Source: Azohydromonas australica DSM 1124 (GTDB lineage: Bacteria > Pseudomonadota > Gammaproteobacteria > Burkholderiales > Burkholderiaceae_C). Taken from it: DNA of 64,000 nt. The position numbers were made by a program, and so were the translations under genes. Within the stretch, counting starts at the first letter, position 1; each line of letters opens with the position of its first letter. The stretch is taken from assembly GCF_000430725.1 (NCBI RefSeq), contig NZ_AUMO01000031.1:124001-188000 (forward strand), written 5' to 3'. Shown piece by piece: positions 8,215 to 16,500 of the stretch. The notes below the pieces were generated by a model, which was not told where the DNA came from, searched no databases, and saw only the letters and a program-made list of their open reading frames with translations.

Positions 8215-9273
8215 TCAGCGCGTGTTGAGCACCGTCCGGAAGCCCAGGTGCTGGGTGGCCAGCAGCGGATCCTGAGGCTGGCGCGAGGAAGGGCGGTAGC
8301 GCACGCAGAAGTCCGGGGCGCACAGGAAGGAGCCGCCCTTGATGACGCGCGGCTGCGTGCCGCGCGGCCCGTCGGCGGCGTTCAGCTTCACCTCCATCGG
8401 GTTGTCGCTGCCGTCCTGGCCGTGGCGGTCGCGCCAAGGGTCGCGCGTCCACTCCCAGGCGTTGCCGACCACGTCCACCAGGCCGAAGCCGTTGGGCTCG
8501 AAACAGCCCACCGGCGCGGTGCCGGCATGGCCGTCGGCGGCGTCGTCCTCGAAGGGAAAGCGCCCCTGCCAGCTGTTGGCCATCGCGCGCCCGCGCAGCT
8601 CCGGCGTGTTGCCCCAGGGATAGGTTGCGCCTTCCAGCCCGCCGCGCGCGGCGTATTCCCACTGTGCCTCGGTCGGCAGCTCGCGGCCGAGCCAGCGCGC
8701 ATAGGCCTGGGCGTCCTCGAAGGCGACGTGAACCACGGGGTGGTTCTCCAGCCCCTCGATGTCGCTGCCCGGCCCGCGCGGATGGCGCCAATCCGCGCCC
8801 GGGATGAGCTTCCACCAGCCGTAGGCGGCCGTTGGCTGCGTCGGCGGCACGAACACCACCGACGAGGGCACCAGCCGCTCGCGCGGCACGCCCGGGTAGG
8901 CCCAGGCGTCCAGCGGGCGCTCGGCGCGCGTCACGTAGCCCGTGGCCTTCACGAAGGCCGCGAACTGGGCGTTGGTGACCTCGTGGCGGTCGATCCAGAA
9001 GTCGCGCACCCGCTTGCGCTGCGGCTCGCCTTCCTCCGGGTAGCCGTCGCGCGAGCCCAGCGTGAAGGTGCCACCCTTCACCGCCACCAGCCCGGCGCGG
9101 TTGGGAGCGCTGCCCGTGGCCGGGCCGAAGCCCTCGGGCAGGCCGGCATAGCCGCGGCACAAGGGGCCGTCCTGCCCGGCCGCCTTGCGGCCCGTGGCCG
9201 ACGCGCCGGTGGCGCCGCCCAGCGCCAGCACGGCGGCCAGCGCCCACCGGGCGGCGGCCTCAGTGGCCTTCAT
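8215..9273 (-). CDS. Exported formylglycine-generating enzyme (sulfatase-modifying factor)
   Basis: Oxidises the active-site Cys of a type I sulfatase to formylglycine. The 352-residue protein opens with a probable signal peptide (ARWALAAVLALGGATGASA). The FGE/SUMF1 fold follows: GGTFTLGS, FWIDRHEVTNAQFAAF, HPVVHVAFEDAQAYARWLG, LPTEAQWEYAARGG, NAWEWTRD and GGSFLCAPDFCVRYR. Both copper-binding cysteines of authentic FGE are present (Cys318 and Cys323, C-x4-C before RYR). It overlaps the sulfatase gene by 14 bases, so the two are co-translated. The signal peptide suggests that maturation occurs in the periplasm, unlike cytosolic bacterial FGEs. Confidence 0.9.
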   Translation of the reverse strand: MKATEAAARWALAAVLALGGATGASATGRKAAGQDGPLCRGYAGLPEGFGPATGSAPNRAGLVAVKGGTFTLGSRDGYPEEGEPQRKRVRDFWIDRHEVTNAQFAAFVKATGYVTRAERPLDAWAYPGVPRERLVPSSVVFVPPTQPTAAYGWWKLIPGADWRHPRGPGSDIEGLENHPVVHVAFEDAQAYARWLGRELPTEAQWEYAARGGLEGATYPWGNTPELRGRAMANSWQGRFPFEDDAADGHAGTAPVGCFEPNGFGLVDVVGNAWEWTRDPWRDRHGQDGSDNPMEVKLNAADGPRGTQPRVIKGGSFLCAPDFCVRYRPSSRQPQDPLLATQHLGFRTVLNTR

Positions 9274-10975
9274 GGAGGTCCTCGTAGTACTTGCGGCCGT
9301 TGCTGTAGCCGGGACGCTCGGCCAGGCCCTCGAACTCCACCACGCCGCTGCTGCGCGCGTAGCGGTCGTACTCGGCGACCAGTTCCTTGAGCTTGGCCGG
9401 GTGCTTCTTCGCCAGGTCCCGCAGCTCGGAGCGGTCCTGGGCCACGTTGAAGAGCTGCCACTGCCCGGTGCCCCAGGGCTTGTTGGCCAGCACGACCTTC
9501 CAGTCGCCCTTGCGCAGCGCGCGCCGGCCATTGAACTCCCAGCCGCGCAGGAACTCCTCGTGCACCACCGGCTGCCGGCCGGTGAGCAGCCCCAGCATCG
9601 AGCGCCCGTCCATGGGCACCACCTCGCGGCCCTGGTAGCTCGCGCCCGGCGGACGCAGGCCGGCCAGTTCCAGCACGGTGGGCGCGATGTCGGTCACGTG
9701 CGCCGGGGCGTTCGCGATCGATCCGGGCTTGACCGTGCCCGGCACGCTGAAGATGGCCGGCACGGCGATGCCGCCTTCGTACATGAAGGCCTTGTACATG
9801 TTGAAGGGCGTGGAGCCGACCTGCGCCCAGCCCGGGCCGTACTCCGCGAAGGAGCCGCGCCGGCCGGTGTTCTCCACGCTGTTGTCGGCGTGCCGGTGCG
9901 CCCACTCCCGCGTGGCGCCCTCGTCCAGCACCGTGTTGCCGTCGGCGCCGTTGTCGGAGAGGAACACCACCACCGTGTTGTCCAGCTGGCCCGTGTGCCG
10001 CAGGTAGCCCAGCACGCGGCCGATCTGCGCATCCATGGACTCGACCATCGCTGCGTACACCGCCATGCGCTTGGACTCGATGCGCTGCTGCTGCGGCGTG
10101 AGCTGCTTCCAGCGCGGCCAGACCGCGTTGCCGACGTAGGGCTGCATGTCCTTGGGCACCAGGCCCAGCGCCTTCATGCGCGTGAGCCGGCGCTCGCGGA
10201 TGACGTCGTAGCCCACGTCGTACTTTCCCTCGTATTTGCGGATGTACTCGTCGGGCGCCTGCAGCGGCCAGTGCGGCGCGGTGAAGGCGAGGTAGCCGAA
10301 GAAGGGCTGGCCGTCGGCCTTGTTCGCGTCGATGTAGGAGATCAGCTTCGAGGCGAAGAACTCGCTGGAGTAGAAGCCCTCGGTGGGGATCTTCACGTCC
10401 TTGCCGTTGTCGCGGTAGTAGGCGACGGGCGCCTTGTCGCGGTCCTGCGTGATGATGCCCGTCTGGTCGAAGTGGCCCGCGCCGCCGTTGAGCATGGCGT
10501 AGGACTGCTCGAAGCCGCGGTTCGGCGGCGCGTGCTCCTCCTTCGTGCCCAGGTGCCACTTGCCGGCCATGTAGGTGTGGTAGCCGGCGTCGCGCAGCAG
10601 CTGCGGGAAGGTCAGCGCCCGGTCGGAGAGGTAGCCCTCGTAGCCGGGCAGGCTGCGTTGTTGCGGCGTCATCAGCTCGGCCATGCTGCCGAATCCCACG
10701 CGGTGGTTGTCGGCGCCCGACAGCAGCATGGCGCGCGTCGGCGAGCAGAAGGGCGACGCGTAGAACTGGTTCAGGCGCAGGCCCGTGCGGGCGAGCTGGT
10801 CGAGGTGCGGCGTGGCGATCTCGCCGCCGAAGGCGCCGATGTCCGAGTAGCCGAGGTCGTCGGCCACGATCAGCAGCACGTTGGGGCGCTGGTCGGCGGC
10901 CGAAGCCGGCGCCACCACGCTCCACAGTGCCGCGGCCGCCAGCGCGAACGCGCCGGGGCGAAGGCGAATGCCCAT
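9260..10975 (-). CDS. atsA: Periplasmic arylsulfatase (type I, AtsA-like)
   Basis: Hydrolyses sulfate esters, probably aryl sulfates. The 571-residue precursor has a signal peptide ending ASAAD, then LLIVADDLGYSD with the calcium-binding Asp pair. The catalytic Cys77 lies in CSPTR (C-x-P-x-R), the substrate for formylglycine conversion. AGKWHLG, SAPHWPLQ-like APHWPLQAP and LSDNGADG supply further metal and substrate ligands. The layout closely follows Pseudomonas AtsA as I recall it. ATG 10975 is preceded by GGAGACAAGC, so I prefer it over the ATG at 10987. The FGE gene overlaps its 3' end. It lies downstream of catBCA and a Bug gene on the same strand. Confidence 0.93.
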   Translation of the reverse strand: MGIRLRPGAFALAAAALWSVVAPASAADQRPNVLLIVADDLGYSDIGAFGGEIATPHLDQLARTGLRLNQFYASPFCSPTRAMLLSGADNHRVGFGSMAELMTPQQRSLPGYEGYLSDRALTFPQLLRDAGYHTYMAGKWHLGTKEEHAPPNRGFEQSYAMLNGGAGHFDQTGIITQDRDKAPVAYYRDNGKDVKIPTEGFYSSEFFASKLISYIDANKADGQPFFGYLAFTAPHWPLQAPDEYIRKYEGKYDVGYDVIRERRLTRMKALGLVPKDMQPYVGNAVWPRWKQLTPQQQRIESKRMAVYAAMVESMDAQIGRVLGYLRHTGQLDNTVVVFLSDNGADGNTVLDEGATREWAHRHADNSVENTGRRGSFAEYGPGWAQVGSTPFNMYKAFMYEGGIAVPAIFSVPGTVKPGSIANAPAHVTDIAPTVLELAGLRPPGASYQGREVVPMDGRSMLGLLTGRQPVVHEEFLRGWEFNGRRALRKGDWKVVLANKPWGTGQWQLFNVAQDRSELRDLAKKHPAKLKELVAEYDRYARSSGVVEFEGLAERPGYSNGRKYYEDLHEGH

Positions 10976-11072
10976 GCTTGTCTCCATGCAACTTCCCTGG
11001 GACCGTGTGTTGCCGGCCGATCCCTGTGCCGGGGCATGCCGATGGCGCGTTCTCTGGCAGCCGGCGGCGGCG

Positions 11073-12038
11073 TCAGTCCGCCCGAATGCCGCGCTCGGCG
11101 ATCACGCGGCCCCACTTGTCCATCTCGGACTGCAGGTGCGCGCGCAACGCTTCCGGCGTGCTGCCCACCGGCTCGGCGCCGATGGCCGCCAGCCGCTGCC
11201 GAACCTCGGGCTTGCGCAGCGCATCCAGCAGCGCCTGGTTGAGCTTGGCCACCACGGGCTGCGGCGTGGCCGCGGGCACGTACACGGCGTACCACGGCGC
11301 GAGCTCGTAGCCCGGCACGCCGGCCTCGGCGATGGTCGGCACCGCGGGCAGCGCGCTGGCGCGCGTGCGCGTGGTGACGGCCAGCGCCCGCAGCTTGCCG
11401 GACTCGATGTGCGGCCGCGCCGAGGTGAGGCTGTCGAACATCAGGTCCACCTGGCCGCCCAGGAGGTCCGTGATGGCCGGTCCGCTGCCCTTGTAGGGCA
11501 CGTGCATCAGCTCCACCTTCGCCATCGATGCGAAGAGCTCCCCGGCCAGGTGCAGCGAAGTGCCGTTGCCGGCCGAGGCGTAGGTGAGGGCACCGGGCTT
11601 GGCCTTGGCCTGCGCGATCACGTCGGCCACCGAACGGGCGCTGCTGGCCGCGGGCACCACCAGCACGTTCGGCACCACGGCCACCAGCGAGACGGGCGCG
11701 AAGTCCTTCACCGGATCGAAGCTGAGCTTGCCGTAGAGGAACTTGTTCACGGCCATGCCGTTGGCCACGATCATCATCGTGTGGCCGTCGGCGGGGGCCT
11801 TGGCGACGAGGTCCATGCCGATGTTGCCGCCGGCGCCGGGCTTGTTCTCGATCACGAAGCTCTGGCCCAGCGCGCGCCCCATGTGCTCGGCCAGCGTGCG
11901 GGCGATCACGTCCATCGCGCCCGCGGGCGGGAAGGGCACGATCCAGCGCACGGGCTTGGACGGGTACGCGGCCTGCGCGTGGACGCCGCCGGCGCCCAGG
12001 AGCGCCAGCGCGGCCAGCAGGGTGCGGCGGTTCAGCAT
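11073..12038 (-). CDS. Bug-family periplasmic solute-binding protein
   Basis: Tripartite tricarboxylate transporter-type receptor, 321 residues, exported (LNRRTLLAALALLGAGGVHA, with an Arg pair that could also suit Tat export). Family landmarks are YPSKPVRWIVPFPPAG, IENKPGAGGNIG, HVPYKGSGPA and LPAVPTIAEAGVPGYE. ATG 12038 follows GGAGG at a suitable distance; a TTG two codons earlier lies too close to it. No TctA/TctB membrane subunits are nearby, which is usual for these expanded orphan receptors in Burkholderiales. Its ligand is unknown. Its place between catA and the sulfatase suggests an aromatic acid or aryl sulfate. Confidence 0.9.
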   Translation of the reverse strand: MLNRRTLLAALALLGAGGVHAQAAYPSKPVRWIVPFPPAGAMDVIARTLAEHMGRALGQSFVIENKPGAGGNIGMDLVAKAPADGHTMMIVANGMAVNKFLYGKLSFDPVKDFAPVSLVAVVPNVLVVPAASSARSVADVIAQAKAKPGALTYASAGNGTSLHLAGELFASMAKVELMHVPYKGSGPAITDLLGGQVDLMFDSLTSARPHIESGKLRALAVTTRTRASALPAVPTIAEAGVPGYELAPWYAVYVPAATPQPVVAKLNQALLDALRKPEVRQRLAAIGAEPVGSTPEALRAHLQSEMDKWGRVIAERGIRAD

Positions 12039-12052
12039 CGGCAACCTCCGCT

Positions 12053-12973
12053 TCAGCCCGCCACGCGCGCCATGCGCGCCAGCGGCTTGCTCTCGTCCTC
12101 GTGCAGCGCGCGCTGCAGCGTGAAGTCGAAGCGCACGCGGGTGAAGGGCCCGGTCACGCCCAGCGACTCGTAGCCCTGCGGCGCCGTGCCCGGCTCCAGC
12201 GTGACCACCAGGCCGTCGCGCGTGGCGAAGGCGAAGTCGTCGTCGATGAAGGTGTCGCCGGGCAGGTTGACCTGCGTGGTCAGCAGCCGCTGGCCCGGCG
12301 CCGCCACCAGGAAGTGGATGTGCGCCGGCCGGTTGCCGTGGCGGCCCAGGGCCTCGAACAGCTCGGAGGTGGGGCTGTTGGGCGGAATCGCGTAGCCCGG
12401 CGGCAGGAAGCTGCGGAAGCGGTAGCGGCCCTGCGCGTCGGTCTCAATGCGCCGGCGCAGCGCGTAGGGCGGCTGCGAGGGATCGAAGTGCGAGTAGCGG
12501 CCGTGCTCGTTGGCATGCCACACGTCCACGAGCGCGCCAGCCACCGGCTGGCCGTTCTCGTCCAGCACGCGGCCTTCCATCACCAGCACCTCGCCGCGGG
12601 GCTCGCCCTCGTCCAGGCGCGTCTCGTATTGGCTCAGCGGCGCGCCGGCAATGTAGAGCGGCCCCTCGATGGCGCGCGGCGTGCCCGAGGCGCGGCCGGC
12701 CTGGCGGTCGGCCTCGTCGGCGCGGATGTCCAGCAGGCGGTCGAAGCCCAGGCCGGCGGTGATCAGGCCCATCTGTCCGCTGCCGCCCAGGCGGCTGAGC
12801 CAGTCGGTGGCGGCCCAGAACTCGTCGGCGCTCACGTCGAGGTCGTCGATGGTGCGGAACAGGTCCGACACGATGCGTGCCGTGAACTGGCGCACGCGCT
12901 CGTTGCCTTCTTCGCCCTGGCGGGTGCCGTTGACGCGTTCGAGCAGTTGCTGGACGGTGAATTCGTTGCTCAT
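12053..12973 (-). CDS. catA: Catechol 1,2-dioxygenase (copy 1)
   Basis: Intradiol ring cleavage of catechol to cis,cis-muconate. The 306-residue protein has the helical N-terminal dimerisation segment of CatA. The Fe(III) ligands are Tyr160 (GRYSHFD), Tyr194 (PPGYAIP), His218 and His220 (RPAHIHF), with the spacing of Acinetobacter CatA. It is third in catB-catC-catA; 14 bases separate it from the Bug gene. A second catA lies at 24933. Substituted-catechol preference cannot be excluded from sequence alone. Confidence 0.93.
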   Translation of the reverse strand: MSNEFTVQQLLERVNGTRQGEEGNERVRQFTARIVSDLFRTIDDLDVSADEFWAATDWLSRLGGSGQMGLITAGLGFDRLLDIRADEADRQAGRASGTPRAIEGPLYIAGAPLSQYETRLDEGEPRGEVLVMEGRVLDENGQPVAGALVDVWHANEHGRYSHFDPSQPPYALRRRIETDAQGRYRFRSFLPPGYAIPPNSPTSELFEALGRHGNRPAHIHFLVAAPGQRLLTTQVNLPGDTFIDDDFAFATRDGLVVTLEPGTAPQGYESLGVTGPFTRVRFDFTLQRALHEDESKPLARMARVAG

Positions 12974-13018
12974 GGTGTCTCCTCGGTCGGGTGGAATCGA
13001 TGAAGTGAACGGACCGTC

Positions 13019-13309
13019 TCAGCGGTCGTCGTCATGGACCGACGAGGCGTGCCGGCACAGGGCCTGGACCTCGATGTCCATGTAGGGGAACAGGGGCAGG
13101 CGCGAGAGCGTGTCGTGCAGCTCCTGCGGGCTGGCCACGTCGAAGACGCTGACGTTGGCGTAGCGCCCGGCAATGCGCCACAGGTGGCGCCAAGTGCCGG
13201 CGCGCTGCAGCTCCTGCGCCATCGACTTCTCGCGGGCCTTGAGCTCGTCGGCCTGCGCGGCCGGCATGTCGTGCGGCAGGCGCACGGTCATCTGGACATG
13301 GAACAGCAT
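13019..13309 (-). CDS. catC: Muconolactone delta-isomerase
   Basis: Converts muconolactone to 3-oxoadipate enol-lactone. A 96-residue protein, the standard length of this family. It begins MLFHVQMTVRLPHDMP and contains GTWRHLWRIAGRYANVSVFDV and a LSRLPLFPYMDIEV tail, all characteristic. It lies 22 bases after catB and 45 before catA. This is the only catC in the window, so both catA/catB sets must pass through it. Confidence 0.95.
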   Translation of the reverse strand: MLFHVQMTVRLPHDMPAAQADELKAREKSMAQELQRAGTWRHLWRIAGRYANVSVFDVASPQELHDTLSRLPLFPYMDIEVQALCRHASSVHDDDR

Positions 13310-13331
13310 GGGATGGATTCCTTCAGGTGGT

Positions 13332-14480
13332 TCAGGCCATGGCGACCTGGATGCGGTCGCGGTCGCGGCGGTAGTGGGCGAGCTTGTCCTCGTCCAGGCG
13401 CAGGCCCAGGCCCGGGCCCTGCGGCAGGTGCAGCTCGAAATCGCGGTATTGCGGGCGCTCCAGCACCACGTCGTCCTTGAGCAGCAGCGGGCCGAACAGC
13501 TCGGTGCCCCACCGCAGCTGCGGGCAGGCGGCAAAGGCATGCGCCGCGGCGATGCTGCCCACGCTGCCTTCGAGCATGGTGCCGCCGTACAGGCCGATGC
13601 CCGCGGCCTCGCCCACCGCGGCCGTGCGCAGCGTGGCCAGCAGCCCGCCGGCCTTGGAGATCTTCAGTGCGAACACGTCGGCCGCGCCCTCGGCGGCCAG
13701 CTCCAGCGCGTCCTCCGGGCCGTTGATCGACTCGTCGGCCATGATCGGCACGTCGAAGCGCTCGGCCAGGCGGCGCAGCGCGGCGCGGTGGCGGCGCGGC
13801 ACGGGCTGCTCGATCAGGCCCACGCCGGCGGCTTCCAGGGCGGCGATGGCACGGCAGGCCGTCGCCTCGTCCCAGGCCTGGTTCACGTCCACGGTGATGA
13901 GCACGTCCTGGCCCAGCGCCTGCTTGATGCGCGCCACGTGCGCGACGTTGGCGTCCGGGTCGCCGCGGCCGATCTTGAGCTTGAACACGCGGTGCCGGCG
14001 CTGCTCCATGAGCGCCAGCGCCTCCTCGATGTCGCGCCCGCTGTCCCCGCTGGCCAGCGTCCACAGCACCGGCAGCGAGCTGCGCAGCGCGCCGCCCAGC
14101 AGTGCGTGCAGGGGCTGGTTCAGGCGCTGGCCCAGCGCGTCGAACAGCGCCGTCTCGATGGCCGACTTGGCGTAGGACTGGCCTTGCACCTGCTTGCCCG
14201 CCAGCGCCATGGCCGCGTTGACGTTGCTGGCGTCCTGGCCGACGAGCAGCGGCGCCAGGTAGGCGTCGATGGCCAGCTTGGTGCTTTCCGGGCTCTGGTC
14301 TCCGTAGGCCAGGCCGCCGATGCTCGTCGCCTCGCCGATGCCGGTGATGCCGTCGCTGCAGCGCAGCTTCACGATCACCAGCGTCTGCCGGTGCATGGTC
14401 GTCATCGCCAGCTGGTGGGCACGGATGGTGGGCAGATCGACCAGGATCGCCTCGATGGATTCGATGGTTGCGGGCTTCAT
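13332..14480 (-). CDS. catB: Muconate cycloisomerase (copy 1)
   Basis: Lactonises cis,cis-muconate to muconolactone; enolase-superfamily enzyme of 382 residues. The catalytic and metal residues fall at the same numbers as I recall for Pseudomonas CatB: Lys167 and Lys169 (FKLKIG), Asp198, Glu224 (LIEQP), Asp249 (MADE) and Lys273. ATG 14480 (MKPATIESIEAILVDLPTIR) fits the family start. The frame is open to 14537. First gene of the minus-strand cat operon, divergent from catR with 112 bases between them. Confidence 0.93.
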   Translation of the reverse strand: MKPATIESIEAILVDLPTIRAHQLAMTTMHRQTLVIVKLRCSDGITGIGEATSIGGLAYGDQSPESTKLAIDAYLAPLLVGQDASNVNAAMALAGKQVQGQSYAKSAIETALFDALGQRLNQPLHALLGGALRSSLPVLWTLASGDSGRDIEEALALMEQRRHRVFKLKIGRGDPDANVAHVARIKQALGQDVLITVDVNQAWDEATACRAIAALEAAGVGLIEQPVPRRHRAALRRLAERFDVPIMADESINGPEDALELAAEGAADVFALKISKAGGLLATLRTAAVGEAAGIGLYGGTMLEGSVGSIAAAHAFAACPQLRWGTELFGPLLLKDDVVLERPQYRDFELHLPQGPGLGLRLDEDKLAHYRRDRDRIQVAMA

Positions 14481-14557
14481 GCCGGGTATCGCGTGATGGA
14501 TGAGTGCATGTTCGGCGCCTGGCAGTACCGTGTCCAATATCGTTCACATCCTGAGCA

Positions 14558-14572
14558 ATACCTCTACGGTAT
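14558..14572. promoter_or_regulatory. CatR/BenM-type LysR operator between catB and catR
   Basis: The sequence ATAC-CTCTACG-GTAT matches the ATAC-N7-GTAT consensus described for CatR/BenM-type activators. It lies 21 bases upstream of the catR ATG and 78 bases upstream of the catB ATG, the normal place for a site that activates catB and represses catR. Confidence 0.75.
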
Positions 14573-14592
14573 GGAACTTCGGTAGAAACCCC

Positions 14593-15474
14593 ATGATCGA
14601 GCTGAGACACCTGCGCTACTTCGAGGCCGTCGCCACCGAGATGAACTTCAGCCGCGCCGCGCAGCGGCTGCACATGGCGCAGCCGCCGCTGAGCCGGCAG
14701 ATCCAGCAGCTGGAAGAGGAGCTGGGCGCGCAGCTGCTGGACCGCAAGGCGCGCCCGATGCAGCTCACGCCGGCGGGGCGCTTCTTCCTGGAGCAGGCGG
14801 TGCAGCTGCAGGCGCGGCTGCGGGAGACGGCGGAGGCGACGCGGCGCATCGCGCACGGGCAGCGCGCGTGGTTCGGCATCGGCTTCGTGCCCTCGATGCT
14901 CTACGGGCTGCTGCCCGAGCTGATACGGCGCTTCCGGGCGGCGCATCCGGAGGTGGAGGTGAGCCTGTCGGAGCTGACCACGGTGCAGCAGGCCGATGCG
15001 CTCAAGGCCGGTCGCATCGACGTGGGCTTCGGGCGCCTGGCGCTGGGCGACCCGGAGATCCAGGCCGAGACGGTGCTGGAGGAGGGCGTGGTGGCGGCCC
15101 TGCCCGCGCGCCACGCGCTGCTGCGCCACGAGCGCGTGGGGCTGGCGCTGCTGGCCGACGAGCCGCTGATCCTGTACCCGGCGCGCCCGCGGCCGAGCTA
15201 TGCCGACCAGGTGCTGCAGATGTTCCGCGGGCATGGCCTGTCGCCGCGGGTGGCGATGGAAGCCAACGAGCTGCAGACCGCCATTGGGCTGGTGGCTGCG
15301 GGCATCGGCGTGGCGCTGGTGCCGGAGTCGGTGCGCCGGCTGCACCGCGACGACGTGGACTACCGCCCGCTGGCCGAGGCCGGCGTGGTGTCGCCGGTGA
15401 TCATGAATTTCCGCGCTGGCGACGGGTCGGGGCTGCTGGGGCGGCTGCGGGAGTTGGTGGGCGAGCGGGCGTGA
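14593..15474 (+). CDS. catR: LysR-type regulator of the cat operon
   Basis: A 293-residue LysR regulator. The N-terminal winged HTH reads MIELRHLRYFEAVATEMNFSRAAQRLHMAQPP, split here as RHLRYFEAVA then SRAAQRLH-MAQPPLSRQIQ. The effector domain has features of the CatR/BenM/CbnR group (RIDVGFGRL, LILYPARPRPSYADQVL). It is divergent from catBCA and probably uses cis,cis-muconate as inducer, by analogy with the family. ATG 14593 is favoured over the longer frame to 14500 because the operator lies between them. Confidence 0.88.
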   Translation: MIELRHLRYFEAVATEMNFSRAAQRLHMAQPPLSRQIQQLEEELGAQLLDRKARPMQLTPAGRFFLEQAVQLQARLRETAEATRRIAHGQRAWFGIGFVPSMLYGLLPELIRRFRAAHPEVEVSLSELTTVQQADALKAGRIDVGFGRLALGDPEIQAETVLEEGVVAALPARHALLRHERVGLALLADEPLILYPARPRPSYADQVLQMFRGHGLSPRVAMEANELQTAIGLVAAGIGVALVPESVRRLHRDDVDYRPLAEAGVVSPVIMNFRAGDGSGLLGRLRELVGERA

Positions 15475-15495
15475 GCCGGCCGGGCCGGCGCGGGC

Positions 15496-16323
15496 TCAAT
15501 GCGGCAGCATCGAGCTGATGCGCTCGGCCACCGACTGCAGCGCTGGCAGCGCCAGCTTCTGCAGCTCCGCGGCCGACTGGCGACGTGCCGGGCTGCTGAC
15601 GTTGATGGCCGCCACTGCGCGCCCGGCGCGGTCCTTGATGGGCACGGCCAGCGACATCAGCCCCAGCTCCAGCTCCTCGTTGACCAGCGCGAAGCCCTGG
15701 CGCCGCACCTGCGACAGCGTGCGCAGCAGCTTCTCGGGGTCGGTGGTGGTACGCGGCGTGAGCGGCTGCAGCGCCATGGCCGCCACGCGTGCCTCGCGCT
15801 GCTCCTCGGCCAGCCCGGCCAGCAGCACCCGGCCCATCGAGGTGGCGTGCGCCGGCAGCCGTGAGCCCACGCCGAGGTTGATCGACATGATCTTCTGCAT
15901 CGGCACGCGCAGCACGTAGACGATGTCCTCGCCGTCGAGCACCGCTGCCGAGGTGGACTGCTGCAGCTGCTGCGTCAGCTCCTCCATCAACGGCTGCGCC
16001 AGGTGCCACCACGGTTGCGCGCTCAAGTAGGCGAAGCCCAGCTCCATCACCTTGGGCGTGAGGCGGAACTGCCGCCCGTCCTGCTCCACGTAGCCCAGCG
16101 TCTGCAGCGTCAGCAGGATGCGCCGCGCGCCCGCGCGCGTCAGGCCCACGCGCTCGGCCGTCTCCGACAGCGTCTGCGCCGGCACGCCGGCACCGAAGCT
16201 GCGCAGCACCTCCAGCCCGCGCGCGAAGGACTGCACGTAGCTGTCGCTGGGCTTGAGCCCTTCGCTTTCACCCTGGCCCTCGCCCTCGGCGGACGGGGCC
16301 GGTTCGGCACGCTTGGTCGGCAT
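15496..16323 (-). CDS. pcaR: IclR-family regulator, PcaR/PobR-like
   Basis: A 275-residue regulator with an acidic N-terminal extension, then an IclR winged HTH (FARGLEVLRSFG, then TLSETAERVGLTRAGARRIL). The effector-binding domain follows (SLNIGV-like SINLGVGSRLPAHATSMGRVLLA, then GFALVNEELELGLMSLAVPI). This organisation matches the PcaR/PcaU/PobR subgroup, which responds to 3-oxoadipate or related acids. It is divergent from pcaIJF, and paired palindromes lie in the intergenic region. The same palindromes precede pcaD, which supports a PcaR role. The symbol is assigned by subgroup and context. Confidence 0.82.
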   Translation of the reverse strand: MPTKRAEPAPSAEGEGQGESEGLKPSDSYVQSFARGLEVLRSFGAGVPAQTLSETAERVGLTRAGARRILLTLQTLGYVEQDGRQFRLTPKVMELGFAYLSAQPWWHLAQPLMEELTQQLQQSTSAAVLDGEDIVYVLRVPMQKIMSINLGVGSRLPAHATSMGRVLLAGLAEEQREARVAAMALQPLTPRTTTDPEKLLRTLSQVRRQGFALVNEELELGLMSLAVPIKDRAGRAVAAINVSSPARRQSAAELQKLALPALQSVAERISSMLPH

Positions 16324-16365
16324 CTCGCTGCTCCATGAAGGCCGCACGGGGCGCACCGGCATGCC

Positions 16366-16394
16366 TTGACAGGCCGGCCCGGCGTCCCTAGTCT
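16366..16394 (+). promoter_or_regulatory. Promoter of pcaIJF
   Basis: TTGACA (16366-16371), 17 bases, TAGTCT (16389-16394). The same pair, with an 18-base spacer, precedes the pcaD unit at 20209. Transcription would start near 16401 and run through the operator pair to pcaI at 16501. Confidence 0.6.
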
Positions 16395-16406
16395 GCGCGC
16401 CATGAT

Positions 16407-16440
16407 GTTCGTTTATAGAACTGATGTTCGTAATTAGAAC
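16407..16440. promoter_or_regulatory. Paired IclR-type (PcaR) operator
   Basis: Two 15-bp palindromes of form GTTC-N7-GAAC, at 16407-16421 and 16426-16440, have start points 19 bp apart. Both are AT-rich inside (GTTTATA and GTAATTA). They lie just downstream of the TTGACA-TAGTCT promoter, which favours repression from this promoter. Compare the pair at 20252-20285. Confidence 0.75.
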
Positions 16441-16500
16441 ATATTGACGTCCGGCGCACAAGCTGGCGGCGGCGTTTCCGAACTCTCCTGGAGCCTTCCC

